This document shows positions 1 through 7,701 of a stretch of DNA of 34,485 nucleotides, in pieces. Source of the DNA: Actinomycetes bacterium (lineage in GTDB: Bacteria; Actinomycetota; Actinomycetes; Actinomycetales; Microbacteriaceae); NCBI GenBank assembly GCA_023432005.1, contig JAEYVF010000081.1:1-34485 (forward strand). The letters run 5' to 3'. A program made the position numbers and the translations under genes. How positions within the stretch are numbered: position 1 is the stretch's first letter; each line of letters begins with the position of its first letter. The notes below the pieces were generated by a model. It worked only from the letters and a program-made list of their open reading frames with translations. It ran no database searches and was not told where the DNA came from.

Positions 1-1
1 C

Positions 2-895
2 GTCGCGTCTGCGTCGGAGTTCACGATGCCGACGAGCGATCACGCGGTCGCCGCCGCGCCCGCCGCGATGCCCGCCGCTCCGGAGCTCCCGGCGGCGCCT
101 GCCGCACCCGAGTACGCGCCGACCCCGACTCCCGCACCCGCCCTCGAGTACGCCGCGCCTGCCGCGAGCCTTCCCGAGTTCACGACGCCGTCGCCGTCCC
201 CTGCCGCTCCCACCTCGCCCGCCGCACCGGGCTACGCGTTCCCTCCGGCCGCACCCGCCGCCGCGGCTGGCGGGTTCGTGCTCCCCGGAACGCCGGTCGC
301 CCCGATCACCGCGGAGGACCTGCAGCCGCGCACGGGCAAGCACGCGGATGCCGTCCCCGAGCCCGCGGCCCCCGCACCCGCGCTCCCGGCCGTGCGGCCG
401 GTCGGCTTCACGTCATCCGCCGATCCCGAGATCGCGAATCGCTACCGTTCCGTCATCCACACCGCCGACCAGGACGAGACGCCCGCCGCGGCTCCCAGCC
501 CTGCTCCCGTCAGCATGCTCGCATCGACGTCCATGACGGCCGGTCGCCCCTTCACGGCGCCCTCCTACGCATCCGTGCCCGACACCAACCGGGCGGCCGA
601 TCTCGCGTTCCGCACGGGCCTCGGCGCCACGTTCGGCGTCGTCGTCGGCTTCCTGCTGCGCGTGACCGGCATCGTCGAGGTGGCGGGTGGATTCCTCACC
701 CTCGGCGCGTGGGTCTCGGGCATCGTCGCGATCATCGCCGGCATCGTCGGCCTGGTGGCGGCGCGACGCCGTCAGGTGGGCTTCGGCAAGTCGCTCACCG
801 GCCTGCTGCTCGGCGTGTTCGTGTCGGTGCTCATCCCGGTCGGCTTCGTGCTGCTCGCGGTCGTCTTCGCCGCCTCGCTCGGCCTGCTGGGTTAG
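2..895 (+). CDS. Pro/Ala-rich membrane protein with DUF4190-like C-terminus (5' truncated)
   Basis: The frame is open to the left edge of the window, so the true start is probably outside; the first in-frame ATG is at 26. The first ~190 visible residues are low-complexity, rich in proline and alanine, and look like a disordered cytoplasmic tail. The last ~95 residues hold two or three hydrophobic segments separated by a short basic loop (AARRRQVGFGKS), with the Gly-rich 'GIVAIIAGIVGLVAARR' pattern typical of DUF4190-type actinobacterial membrane proteins. The function of that family is unknown to me. It converges on coaD with only 15 bases between the stops. The membrane topology is seen in the sequence; the family assignment is an inference. 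Confidence 0.6.
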   Translation, partial: VASASEFTMPTSDHAVAAAPAAMPAAPELPAAPAAPEYAPTPTPAPALEYAAPAASLPEFTTPSPSPAAPTSPAAPGYAFPPAAPAAAAGGFVLPGTPVAPITAEDLQPRTGKHADAVPEPAAPAPALPAVRPVGFTSSADPEIANRYRSVIHTADQDETPAAAPSPAPVSMLASTSMTAGRPFTAPSYASVPDTNRAADLAFRTGLGATFGVVVGFLLRVTGIVEVAGGFLTLGAWVSGIVAIIAGIVGLVAARRRQVGFGKSLTGLLLGVFVSVLIPVGFVLLAVVFAASLGLLG

Positions 896-910
896 CGCGC
901 CGCCGGGAGT

Positions 911-1396
911 TCAGCGGGGCTGCTCGAGGAAGTCCGCGACCACGCGCGGGACGTACGGCGACACGTCGCCGCCGAGCGACGCCACCTGACGCACGAGCGA
1001 GCTCGACACGTGCGCGTGCGCCGGGTCGGGCAGCATGAAGATCGTCTCGACCTTGGCGAGATTCCGGTTGACGATCGCCATGGGCGTCTCGTAGGCCACG
1101 TCGACCTGCGAGCGGATGCCCTTCACGAGCACGCTCGCCCCGACATCCGTGCAGTAGTCGACGAGGAGCCCGACGCTCCAGCTCGTGACGAGGATCTGAC
1201 CCGGGATGCGCGCCTCGTCGATCGACTCCTGGATGAGCGACACCCGCTGCGCGATCGGCAGCAGCGCCGACTTGTCGGGGTTGTGCACGACGAGCACGTG
1301 CAGTTCGTCGAAGATGCGAGCGGCCCGCTCGATCACATCGAGATGCCCGAGCGTGACGGGGTCGAAGGATCCGGGAACGACGGCGATCCTGGTCAT
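911..1396 (-). CDS. coaD: Phosphopantetheine adenylyltransferase
   Basis: The 161-residue protein has the normal length for CoaD, which transfers AMP from ATP to 4'-phosphopantetheine in the fourth step of coenzyme A synthesis in the cytoplasm. The N-terminal nucleotidyltransferase motif GSFDPVTLGH, the substrate-binding KGIRSQVDVAYE segment and the C-terminal SSSLVRQVASLGGDV motif are all present. The frame is open 23 codons further upstream, but I chose the ATG at 1396 because the protein begins MTRIAVVPGSFDP as expected. Moreover, a TAGCAT -10 box ends 7 bases before that ATG, pointing to a leaderless transcript. In many actinobacteria coaD sits beside rsmD and recG; here the three are scattered over 5 kb. 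Confidence 0.95.
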   Translation of the reverse strand: MTRIAVVPGSFDPVTLGHLDVIERAARIFDELHVLVVHNPDKSALLPIAQRVSLIQESIDEARIPGQILVTSWSVGLLVDYCTDVGASVLVKGIRSQVDVAYETPMAIVNRNLAKVETIFMLPDPAHAHVSSSLVRQVASLGGDVSPYVPRVVADFLEQPR

Positions 1397-1403
1397 GGGT
1401 TCG

Positions 1404-1409
1404 ATGCTA
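1404..1409 (-). promoter_or_regulatory. -10 box of leaderless coaD promoter
   Basis: On the minus strand TAGCAT is followed by the 7 bases CGAACCC and then the coaD ATG. This spacing would put the transcription start on or next to the A of the start codon. No Shine-Dalgarno sequence lies between the box and the ATG. No convincing -35 box is visible. Confidence 0.5.
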
Positions 1410-1543
1410 TCTGGCCGGTGTGACCGTTTCGTTATTCGACGCCGCACATCCCCCGACGCTCTCACCGCTCATCCAGCGACCGCCTGCGACTATGACGGAT
1501 ATATCAGGCCCGTTTCGTCCCGCACCCGCGGCACGGTGGCCGG

Positions 1544-1837
1544 ATGGGGGATCGACCGGGCGACGACGGGTGGGCGTCGTTCGCGCGCGAGTTCGGCATC
1601 CGGTTGCACCGTGCGCGGATCGAGGCCGCCCTCACCCAGGAGGAGCTCGCCTATGCGGCGGGGCTCACCCGGTCGCACTACCAGCAGCTCGAGAAGGGGC
1701 TCTCCCGCCCCGGCGTACCGGCGAACCCGTCGCTGCGCACGATCGTGGGACTCGCACAGGTGCTCGGACTGCCGCTCGAGGCGCTCGTGCCGCCGCTCGA
1801 CGCGGCCGACGAATCGATCGGTCGCACGGCCGTCTAG
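1544..1837 (+). CDS. Small XRE-family helix-turn-helix regulator
   Basis: This 97-residue protein is essentially one Cro/C1-type HTH domain at about residues 15-80. Visible signatures are 'IEAALTQEELAYAAGLTRSHYQQLEKG' split over helices 1-3, then a loop (LSRPGVPANPSL) and 'LRTIVGLAQVLGLPLEALV', the usual closing helices. No effector-binding or metallopeptidase domain follows, so it is probably a DNA-binding repressor or a small housekeeping regulator; the target is unknown. Its stop codon TAG abuts the recG stop on the other strand with no base between them. Upstream, 147 bases separate it from divergent coaD; a weak TATATC (1500-1505) could serve as a -10 box, but I am unsure. Confidence 0.8.
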   Translation: MGDRPGDDGWASFAREFGIRLHRARIEAALTQEELAYAAGLTRSHYQQLEKGLSRPGVPANPSLRTIVGLAQVLGLPLEALVPPLDAADESIGRTAV

Positions 1838-3994
1838 TCAGGCCTTGCCGAGGAAGGCGCGCTCCGACTCGTCGAAGCGACGGGCGACCGCCTCGCGAAG
1901 CGCCTCGTGCGCGACGAGCGCGGGGTCGGTGTCGAGCAGCCCCTGCGCGAGCTCGCGCGCCTCGGCGATGACCTCGGCGTCCTCGATCACGCGCAGGAGC
2001 TTGAGAGACGACCGCCGGCCCGACTGCGTGCCGCCGAGCACATCGCCCTCGCGCCGGAGCTCGAGGTCGGCCTGGGCGAGCTCGAAGCCGTCGAGCGTCG
2101 CGGCCACCGCCTCGACGCGGTCGCGCGCGAGTGTACCCTGCTCGGCGCGCGTCACGAAGAGGGCGATGCCCGGGACGCCCCCGCGACCCACGCGTCCTCG
2201 CAGCTGGTGCAGCTGGGCGACGCCGAACCGGTCAGCGTCGAGCACGATCATGGTCGACGCGTTCGGCACGTCGACGCCCACCTCGATGACGGTCGTCGCG
2301 ACGAGCACGTCGATGTCGCCCGCCGCGAAGGCGCGCATCGTGCGGTCCTTCTCCTCGCCCGACATGCGCCCGTGCAGCGGCTCGATGCGGCGGTCCTGCA
2401 GCGACGGGTGCGTTCGCAGCCGCGCGAGCGTCTCGTCGACGGCCGCGGGCGGCACCGACTGCTCGACGCCCTCGAGCTCCTCGGTCAGCGCCTCCTCCAC
2501 CTGCCCCGCCTCGATGGCTGGGCACACCACGAAACCCTGACGCCCCTGCTCGAGCTCCTCGGAGAGACGCTGCCACACCCGCGCCTCCCAGTTCGGATGC
2601 TCCGCGAGCGGCACGACGAACGACTCGATGGGCGCGCGGCCCGCCGGCAGGGTGCGCAGGGTGGACACGTCGAGGTCGCCGAAGACGGTCATCGCGACCG
2701 TGCGCGGGATGGGCGTCGCGCTCAGCACGAGCACGTGCGGCGCCTGCCCCTTGAGCCGGATGGCCTCGCGCTGCTCGACACCGAAGCGATGCTGCTCGTC
2801 GACGACGACGAGGCCGAGGTCGGCGAACGTCACGTTGTCGCCGAGCAGGGCGTGGGTGCCGACGACGATCGCCGCTCCCCCGGATGCCGCCGCGAGCAGC
2901 GCCCTGCGCCGCTCGGCCGCGGGGAGCTGGCCCGTGAGCATCGTCACCCGCAGCCGGGCCGCGAGGTCGGGGCCCAGCATCGACACGATCGAGCGCAGGT
3001 GCTGAGCGGCGAGCACCTCGGTGGGGGCGAGGAACGCCGACTGGCCCCCTGACTCTGCGACGGCGAGCATGGCCCGCAGAGCGACGAGGGTCTTGCCCGA
3101 GCCGACCTCGCCCTGCACGAGGCGGTTCATGGGCGTGCCGTCGAGCAGCTCCGCCTCGATCTCGGCGCCGACGGCGCGCTGGTCGTCGGTGAGCGGCCAC
3201 GGCAGCGAAGCCTCGAACGACTCCGAGAGCGCCCCCGGGATGCGCGGCCGGCCCGACACGGCGCGACGCTCCGCGCGCTGCCCGAGGAGGGCCAGCTGCA
3301 GCACGAGCGCCTCCTGGAACCGCAGCGCCTCGCGCGCGCGACGCCAGTCGGCATCCGACTCGGGACGGTGCACCTTGACGATCGCGTCGCGGAAGCCCAT
3401 GAGCCCTCGCGCGGCGCGCACCTCATCCGGAACCGGGTCGGGCAGCGGCGGCAGCACGTCGAGAACGGTCTCGACGCACTTCTGCAGCTTCCAGCTCGGG
3501 AAGCTCGCCGTGGCCGGGTAGAGCGGCACGGGCGTCTCCGCCCAGCGGCGCGCCTGCTCGGCGTCCATCGTGGCGGCCTCGTCCGGGTCGAAGAGCTCGT
3601 AGTCGGGGTGCGTGAGCTGGCGCGTACCGCGATAGGCGCCGATCTTGCCCGAGAAGATGCCGCGCACCCCCGGGCGCAGCTCGTTCTTGCGGAATGACTG
3701 GTTGAAGAACGTGAGCGTCAGGGTGCCGTTCCCGTCGCTGATGGTGGCCTCGAGGATCGAGCCACGGCGGTTCTGCATGCGCCGCTCCGACACCGAGCGC
3801 ACCTCGGCGACGATCGTGACGGGCTCGTCGATGCGCAGCTCGCTGAGCGCCGTGAGCTCCCCGCGCCGGGCGTAGCGGCGCGGGTAGTGGGCGAGCAGGT
3901 CGCCCACGGTGCGCATGCCGAACGACTTCTCGAGCACCTGCGCCGTGCGGCCGCCGAGGGCCGACGCGAGCTTCTGGTCGAGCGGCGAGTCCAC
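1838..3994 (-). CDS. recG: ATP-dependent DNA helicase RecG
   Basis: The 718-residue protein matches the usual RecG length. RecG is a superfamily 2 double-strand DNA translocase that reverses stalled replication forks and processes Holliday junctions. The N-terminal wedge/OB region spans about residues 1-250. The helicase motor follows, with Walker A GEVGSGKT, the DEQH box within VVVDEQHRFGV, the SATPIPRT motif III, and the ATTVIEVGVDVPNA and QLHQLRGRVGRGG motifs of the second RecA lobe. I place the start at GTG 3994 (V-D-S-P-L-D-Q); a further upstream ATG would add 23 residues that do not look like RecG. The GTG lies 6 bases after a TACCCT box, so the mRNA is probably leaderless. Confidence 0.96.
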   Translation of the reverse strand: MDSPLDQKLASALGGRTAQVLEKSFGMRTVGDLLAHYPRRYARRGELTALSELRIDEPVTIVAEVRSVSERRMQNRRGSILEATISDGNGTLTLTFFNQSFRKNELRPGVRGIFSGKIGAYRGTRQLTHPDYELFDPDEAATMDAEQARRWAETPVPLYPATASFPSWKLQKCVETVLDVLPPLPDPVPDEVRAARGLMGFRDAIVKVHRPESDADWRRAREALRFQEALVLQLALLGQRAERRAVSGRPRIPGALSESFEASLPWPLTDDQRAVGAEIEAELLDGTPMNRLVQGEVGSGKTLVALRAMLAVAESGGQSAFLAPTEVLAAQHLRSIVSMLGPDLAARLRVTMLTGQLPAAERRRALLAAASGGAAIVVGTHALLGDNVTFADLGLVVVDEQHRFGVEQREAIRLKGQAPHVLVLSATPIPRTVAMTVFGDLDVSTLRTLPAGRAPIESFVVPLAEHPNWEARVWQRLSEELEQGRQGFVVCPAIEAGQVEEALTEELEGVEQSVPPAAVDETLARLRTHPSLQDRRIEPLHGRMSGEEKDRTMRAFAAGDIDVLVATTVIEVGVDVPNASTMIVLDADRFGVAQLHQLRGRVGRGGVPGIALFVTRAEQGTLARDRVEAVAATLDGFELAQADLELRREGDVLGGTQSGRRSSLKLLRVIEDAEVIAEARELAQGLLDTDPALVAHEALREAVARRFDESERAFLGKA

Positions 3995-4000
3995 GCTCCG

Positions 4001-4006
4001 AGGGTA
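4001..4006 (-). promoter_or_regulatory. -10 box of leaderless recG promoter
   Basis: On the minus strand TACCCT is followed by CGGAGC and then the recG GTG. The purine run next to the GTG is too close to work as a ribosome-binding site. The box sits in the 25-base gap after the dehydrogenase gene, so any -35 element must lie inside that gene's 3' end. Confidence 0.55.
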
Positions 4007-4019
4007 TCGAGCCGCGCTG

Positions 4020-4880
4020 TCAGGCGAACATGCGCGCCACGGCCACCATGTCGAGCTCGCCATGACCGGATGCCGCGGTCGCCTCGTAGAGCGAGCTCAC
4101 GAGGTCGATGATGGGCGTCGTCGCCCCCGCCTCGCGCGCCGCGTCGAGCACGAGACCGCAGTTCTTCACGACATCCGCGATCGCCGCCTGCGGCGACTCA
4201 TCGTCCGCCACGAGCTTCGCAGCCTTGACGCGCGCGATGGGGCTGTCCATGGGACTCGCCTCGAGCACGCGCACGACGGATGCCACGTCGACTCCCGCGG
4301 TGCGCGCGGTCGCGAGCGCCTCGGCGAGGGATGCGACCATCGCCATCATGTAGTGATTGACGGCGATCTTGGTGCGGAGGGCGCCGGGCGCCTCCCCGCA
4401 GCGCACGACGGCCTTCGCGAGGGGCGCGAGCAGCTCCTCGGCTGCGGCGAGGGCGTCGGGATCCTCCCCCGCGAGCATCACGACGAGCTCGCCGCGCTCG
4501 GCCGGGACGCGCGAGCCGGAGACGGGCGCCTCGACGTACGCTCCGCCGGCATCCGCCACCTCGCGCGCGAGCGCCGCCGAGTAGGCGGGCGAGTTCGTGC
4601 CCGTGACGATCACGCGGCGCCCGGCCACGCGACGGGCGAAGGAGTGCGTTCCGCGGCCGAGCACGGCGTCCGTCGCCTCCTCGTCGCGCAGCATGACGAC
4701 GACGGTGTCGGACGCCGCGAAGAGGGCGTCGGGGTCGGAGGCGAGCGCGGCGCCCCGTTCCACGAGGGGCGCGCACGCCTCGGGGCGGCGGCTCCACACG
4801 GCGAGTTCCGTTCCTGCGTCCACCAGACGCAGGGCCATCGGCACGCCCATGATGCCGAGGCCCGCGAACCCCACCGTCAC
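4020..4880 (-). CDS. NAD(P)-dependent beta-hydroxyacid dehydrogenase family oxidoreductase
   Basis: The 286-residue protein belongs to the 3-hydroxyisobutyrate dehydrogenase / glyoxylate-succinic semialdehyde reductase family. It has an N-terminal Rossmann motif GLGIMG (residues 7-12), an adjacent WSRRPE segment whose arginines suggest NADP(H), the substrate-binding VEAPVSGSR (about 116-124), and the catalytic lysine K171 in RTKIAVNHYMM. The substrate cannot be read from the sequence. The start is GTG 4880, overlapping the upstream cupin stop as GTGA, with GGGAG 6 bases upstream. A much longer open frame upstream of it is noncoding. Cupin and dehydrogenase are therefore translationally coupled and probably handle one small-molecule substrate. 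The pair separates recG from rsmD, which are usually neighbours. Confidence 0.88.
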   Translation of the reverse strand: MTVGFAGLGIMGVPMALRLVDAGTELAVWSRRPEACAPLVERGAALASDPDALFAASDTVVVMLRDEEATDAVLGRGTHSFARRVAGRRVIVTGTNSPAYSAALAREVADAGGAYVEAPVSGSRVPAERGELVVMLAGEDPDALAAAEELLAPLAKAVVRCGEAPGALRTKIAVNHYMMAMVASLAEALATARTAGVDVASVVRVLEASPMDSPIARVKAAKLVADDESPQAAIADVVKNCGLVLDAAREAGATTPIIDLVSSLYEATAASGHGELDMVAVARMFA

Positions 4881-5206
4881 GACTGCTCCCGGTTGGTGTA
4901 CTCGGCCGGCCCGAACGCGACGATCACGACGACATCCTCCTCGACGTCGACGAAGCGATGCTCCTCGCCCGCCGCGACGAACGCGACCGTGCCCGGGCGG
5001 ATCGGGAGGTCGGCATCCGCTCCCCGCAGCGTCGCGCGGCCCCGCAGGCAGATGTAGACCTCGTCTTCGGTGTGGGGTTGCTGCGGATCGTCGGCGCCGG
5101 CCGGGATCGAGTACGTGCCGACGCTGAGCCCAGGCGTGCGCAGCCGCTCCCGGTAGTCGGCGAGCGTGTCGGCTGTGAACATGTCCGCATCCTCGACGAT
5201 GTGCAT
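4877..5206 (-). CDS. Small cupin-domain protein
   Basis: This is a 109-residue single-domain cupin. The first cupin motif reads PHTEDEVYICLRG, with one histidine and a glutamate as likely metal ligands; the second reads PGTVAFVAAGEEHRF, with the other histidine. Such small cupins are sugar or acid isomerases, dioxygenases or sensor proteins, and the exact reaction cannot be told. I chose ATG 5206 (MHIVEDADMF) because the domain begins there. A GTG at 5260 would add 18 residues of uncertain character, and neither start has a clear ribosome-binding site. It is the first gene of a two-gene operon with the dehydrogenase and is transcribed divergently from rsmD. Confidence 0.75.
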   Translation of the reverse strand: MHIVEDADMFTADTLADYRERLRTPGLSVGTYSIPAGADDPQQPHTEDEVYICLRGRATLRGADADLPIRPGTVAFVAAGEEHRFVDVEEDVVVIVAFGPAEYTNREQS

Positions 5207-5285
5207 GACGGGATGATCGCGGATGCGGCGGGCGCCGCGCTCGGGCCAACCACACCGCACCGGCCTGTCGCGCGAGGCGCTTCGC

Positions 5286-5291
5286 TAACCT
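5286..5291 (+). promoter_or_regulatory. -10 box of leaderless rsmD promoter
   Basis: TAACCT is followed by GAGCGC and then GTG at 5298, the same arrangement as at recG, thiL and the EI24 gene. No Shine-Dalgarno sequence precedes the GTG. Confidence 0.6.
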
Positions 5292-5297
5292 GAGCGC

Positions 5298-5864
5298 GTG
5301 ACCCGCATCATCGCCGGCTTCGCCGGATCGCTCGCCCTGACGGTGCCGAAGTCCGGCACGCGTCCGACGAGCGACCGCGTGCGGGAGGCGATCTTCTCGG
5401 CGCTCGACGCGCGCGACCTCGTGCGGGGTGCGCGCGTGCTCGACCTCTACGCGGGATCGGGAGCCCTCGGACTCGAGGCCGCGTCGCGCGGTGCGGCCGA
5501 GGTGACGCTCGTGGATCGCTCGCGGGATGCGGCGACCGTCTCGCGCCGCAACGCCGAGCGCGTGGGGCGTGCGGCCCCCGCGACGGAGCCTCCCGCCATC
5601 CGCACCGTCGTGCAGCCCGTGCAAGCCTTCCTCGCGGGCGCCGCCGGCGGCTGGGACCTCGTGTTCCTCGACCCGCCCTACGAGCTCACGGGCGCCGAGC
5701 TCGTCGACGACCTGCTGCTGCTCGCGCCGCGCGTCGCCCCGGATGCCGTCATCGTCGTCGAGCGCTCGGCGCGCGACCCCGAGCCCGCGTGGCCCGCGGG
5801 GCTCACGCTCGACCGCCGCACGAGCTACGGCGACACGGCCGTCTTCTGGCTCTCGCCCGCGTGA
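5298..5864 (+). CDS. rsmD: 16S rRNA (guanine(966)-N(2))-methyltransferase
   Basis: The 188-residue protein has the length and motifs of RsmD, which methylates G966 of 16S rRNA during small-subunit assembly. It opens MTRIIAGFAGSLAL and has the family segment SGTRPTSDRVREAIFSAL. The SAM-binding loop is VLDLYAGSGALGLEAASRG, followed by an acidic strand (VTLVDRS). The catalytic motif IV is FLDPPYEL, the DPPY of N2-guanine methyltransferases. The start is the GTG 6 bases after TAACCT. It converges on thiL with a 19-base gap. Confidence 0.95.
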   Translation: MTRIIAGFAGSLALTVPKSGTRPTSDRVREAIFSALDARDLVRGARVLDLYAGSGALGLEAASRGAAEVTLVDRSRDAATVSRRNAERVGRAAPATEPPAIRTVVQPVQAFLAGAAGGWDLVFLDPPYELTGAELVDDLLLLAPRVAPDAVIVVERSARDPEPAWPAGLTLDRRTSYGDTAVFWLSPA

Positions 5865-5883
5865 GCAGGGTGGCTCAGGTGGC

Positions 5884-6867
5884 TCAGCCCGTGCGCCCGT
5901 CCCAGTCGGCGTAGGGATCCCATCCGCCGCGGGGGTCGAAGACGCGCCCATCGATGCGCACCTCCGGCTCGCCCGCGAGGACGCGGCCGATGGCGCGGAA
6001 GCCGGATGCCAGGGGCACGTCCGCGGGGAAGGTCGCGAGCAGCGCGTGGTCCTCGCCGCCGGTGAGGGCGAGCGGCGATCCGATCGCCGCCGCGTCGAGG
6101 TCGAGCACGACGCCGGAGGCCTGCGCCAGGCGCCGCGCGTCGAGGGCGAGGCCGTCGCTCACGTCCATCATGGCCGTCGCCCCCTCGACGGCCGCGACGA
6201 CGCCCGCCTCGATCGGCGGCGTGGGGGCGAGCTGCGCGTCGAGCTCGCGATCGAACTCGGGGCGCAGGGAGGCCGCGGCCGCGGCATCCGGAGCCCCGGC
6301 GTCGTCGACCCCCCGCGCGAACAGCAGCTCGAGGCCGCGCGCGGCGACGCCCAGCTCACCGCACACCGCGACGACGTCACCGGGGCGGGCACCCGAGCGC
6401 AGCACCGGCGCCCGTCCCTCGAGGTCGCCGAACGCCGTGACCGCGATCGTGAGCTGCTCCGAGACCGACAGGTCCCCACCCACGACGCCGCAGCCGGGAG
6501 CGAGCACCGCGCAGCCCTCGCGCAGACCGTCGGCGAGCTCCTCGAGCCAGCGCGCCTCCGTGTCGGCGGGGGCCACGAGCGCCACGACGAGCGCCGTCGG
6601 ACGCGCGCCCATCGCCGCGACGTCGGCGAGGTTCGAGGCCGCCGCCTTCCAGCCCAGCTGGAACGCGCTCGACCACGCGTGGCGGAAGTCGGGCCCGTGC
6701 ACGAGCGTGTCGGTCGTCACGACGAACCGCCCGTCGGGGGCCGCCACGACAGCGGCGTCGTCGCCCGGACCGACGAGAGCGGATGCGGCATCCGGCAGCC
6801 GCGGGAAGATGCGTCGCAGCACGGCCGACTCCCCGAGCGAGGCGAGCGTCCCGTCCGGATCCGTCAC
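5884..6867 (-). CDS. thiL: Thiamine-monophosphate kinase
   Basis: ThiL phosphorylates thiamine monophosphate to the active cofactor thiamine diphosphate using ATP. This 327-residue protein has the family signatures in order: VGPGDDAAVV, TTDTLVHGPDFR, ASNLADVAAMGARP, VGGDLSVS, the magnesium/substrate motif DVSDGLALD, and GGEDHALL near the C-terminus. The start is GTG 6867, 6 bases downstream of a TAACCT -10 box shared with the divergent lipoprotein gene. The length is normal and no key residue appears to be missing. Confidence 0.95.
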   Translation of the reverse strand: MTDPDGTLASLGESAVLRRIFPRLPDAASALVGPGDDAAVVAAPDGRFVVTTDTLVHGPDFRHAWSSAFQLGWKAAASNLADVAAMGARPTALVVALVAPADTEARWLEELADGLREGCAVLAPGCGVVGGDLSVSEQLTIAVTAFGDLEGRAPVLRSGARPGDVVAVCGELGVAARGLELLFARGVDDAGAPDAAAAASLRPEFDRELDAQLAPTPPIEAGVVAAVEGATAMMDVSDGLALDARRLAQASGVVLDLDAAAIGSPLALTGGEDHALLATFPADVPLASGFRAIGRVLAGEPEVRIDGRVFDPRGGWDPYADWDGRTG

Positions 6868-6873
6868 CCGGCC

Positions 6874-6883
6874 AGGTTAGCCT
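6874..6883. promoter_or_regulatory. Overlapping divergent -10 boxes (thiL / DUF3515 lipoprotein)
   Basis: The ten bases AGGTTAGCCT read TAGCCT on the plus strand (6878-6883) and TAACCT on the minus strand (6879-6874), so two back-to-back -10 boxes share two bases. GTG starts lie 5 bases (lipoprotein, 6889) and 6 bases (thiL, 6867) beyond them. The whole intergenic space is 21 bases. Two polymerases could not occupy it together, so the two transcripts should compete. Confidence 0.6.
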
Positions 6884-6888
6884 GGAGC

Positions 6889-7392
6889 GTGCGCATCACC
6901 CGAGCCGGCATCGCCGCAGCAGCGGCCGCGGTGCTCGCGGCGACCCTCAGCGGATGCGTGTCGATCGTGCCGATGGAGCCCGCCGAGGGCGCAAACGATC
7001 CGGGCTGCGCCGACGTCATCGTGCGCCTGCCCGACACCGTCGCCGGGCAGGACCGCCGCGAGACGAACGCGCAGGCGACGGGCGCGTGGGGCACCCCCGC
7101 TTCCGTGCTGCTGTACTGCGGCGTCGAGGTGCCGAGCGCGTCGACGCAGCGCTGCATCCAGGTCGACGGCATCTTCTGGCTCGTCGACGGCAGCCAGGAG
7201 CCCACCTACGTGCTGCGCAGCTACGGGCGCGAGCCGGCGATCGACGTCGTGGTCGACGGCGCGATCGCGGGACCCACGCCCGCGCTCATGGACCTCTCCC
7301 GCGCCGTGTCGTTCACGCGGCCCAACGGTCACGAGTGCACCGACCTGGAGGACGCCGACATCGCCGGCGGCGCGCCCGCGCCCGTCGGTTGA
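6889..7392 (+). CDS. DUF3515 family lipoprotein
   Basis: The 167-residue precursor has a typical lipoprotein signal: basic VRITRAG, a short alanine-rich hydrophobic core, and the lipobox LSGC with the lipidated cysteine at residue 23. The mature part carries four more cysteines (in DPGCAD, LLYCGV, QRCIQVDG and HECTDL), which could form two extracytoplasmic disulfides. The pattern and its position next to thiL and ddl match DUF3515, an actinobacterial family of unknown function. The start is GTG 6889, since the open frame continues far upstream but the signal peptide begins here, 5 bases after TAGCCT. The gene is probably leaderless. Confidence 0.85.
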   Translation: MRITRAGIAAAAAAVLAATLSGCVSIVPMEPAEGANDPGCADVIVRLPDTVAGQDRRETNAQATGAWGTPASVLLYCGVEVPSASTQRCIQVDGIFWLVDGSQEPTYVLRSYGREPAIDVVVDGAIAGPTPALMDLSRAVSFTRPNGHECTDLEDADIAGGAPAPVG

Positions 7393-7431
7393 CAGCGGGC
7401 GCGCGCGACGCGGGCCGCACCCACCCCTCGC

Positions 7432-7479
7432 TGGTTGAGTAGCGGGCGGGCGCGAAGCGGCCGCACGCGTATCGAAACC
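7432..7479 (+). repeat. Interspersed repeat unit, forward copy
   Basis: This 48-base unit begins TGGTTGAGTAGCGG and ends CGCGTATCGAAACC, with a 20-base GC-rich centre. The outer GGTT/AACC bases are complementary, so a single unit can fold imperfectly. I recall very similar elements scattered through Microbacteriaceae genomes; this is memory, not a search. Confidence 0.75.
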
Positions 7480-7547
7480 CCTCCCGCGCGCCCGCGACGG
7501 CAGTTGCCGGACGTGATCTCGCCCCGCTCCTGGAACGGGATGGCGAG

Positions 7548-7599
7548 GGTTTCGATACGCGGCGCGTCGCGCTGCGCGCGGCGCGCCGCTACTCAACCA
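7548..7599 (-). repeat. Interspersed repeat unit, inverted copy
   Basis: On the minus strand this 52-base unit has exactly the same 14 bases at each end as the forward copy (TGGTTGAGTAGCGG and CGCGTATCGAAACC), but its 24-base centre is different. Identical ends with a variable centre suggest that the ends are the functional part. Together the two copies span a 168-base inverted repeat. Confidence 0.75.
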
Positions 7600-7701
7600 A
7601 CGGGAGGGAGCGCGCCGCCGAAGGCGGCACGCGGGGGCATGCGGCTCGGAAGCGACCCCGCTCCCCGCGACCCGCGGTGACTCCAACGGAAGAGGGGCGA
7701 C

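Larger units (their letters stand above)
7393..7701. other. Convergent intergenic region with inverted repeat pair
   Basis: This 309-base gap lies between two gene ends (the lipoprotein from the left, ddl from the right). It contains two inverted copies of a short repeat (7432-7479 and 7548-7599) with 68 bases between them, and then a small perfect hairpin (GCCGCC, GAA loop, GGCGGC; 7614-7628). No T-tract follows any of the hairpins, so I do not call an intrinsic terminator. I see no gene in it: the short open frames are GC-driven and lack ribosome-binding sites. Confidence 0.7.

Noticed and set aside
5870..5887. A 9-base tandem repeat (GTGGCTCAG twice) between rsmD and thiL.
   Set aside because: Two short copies at gene ends with no structure or context; easily due to slippage.
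7614..7628. A perfect 6-bp hairpin with GAA loop near the ddl end.
   Set aside because: Considered as a ddl terminator, but there is no T-tract and such short GC stems are common here.
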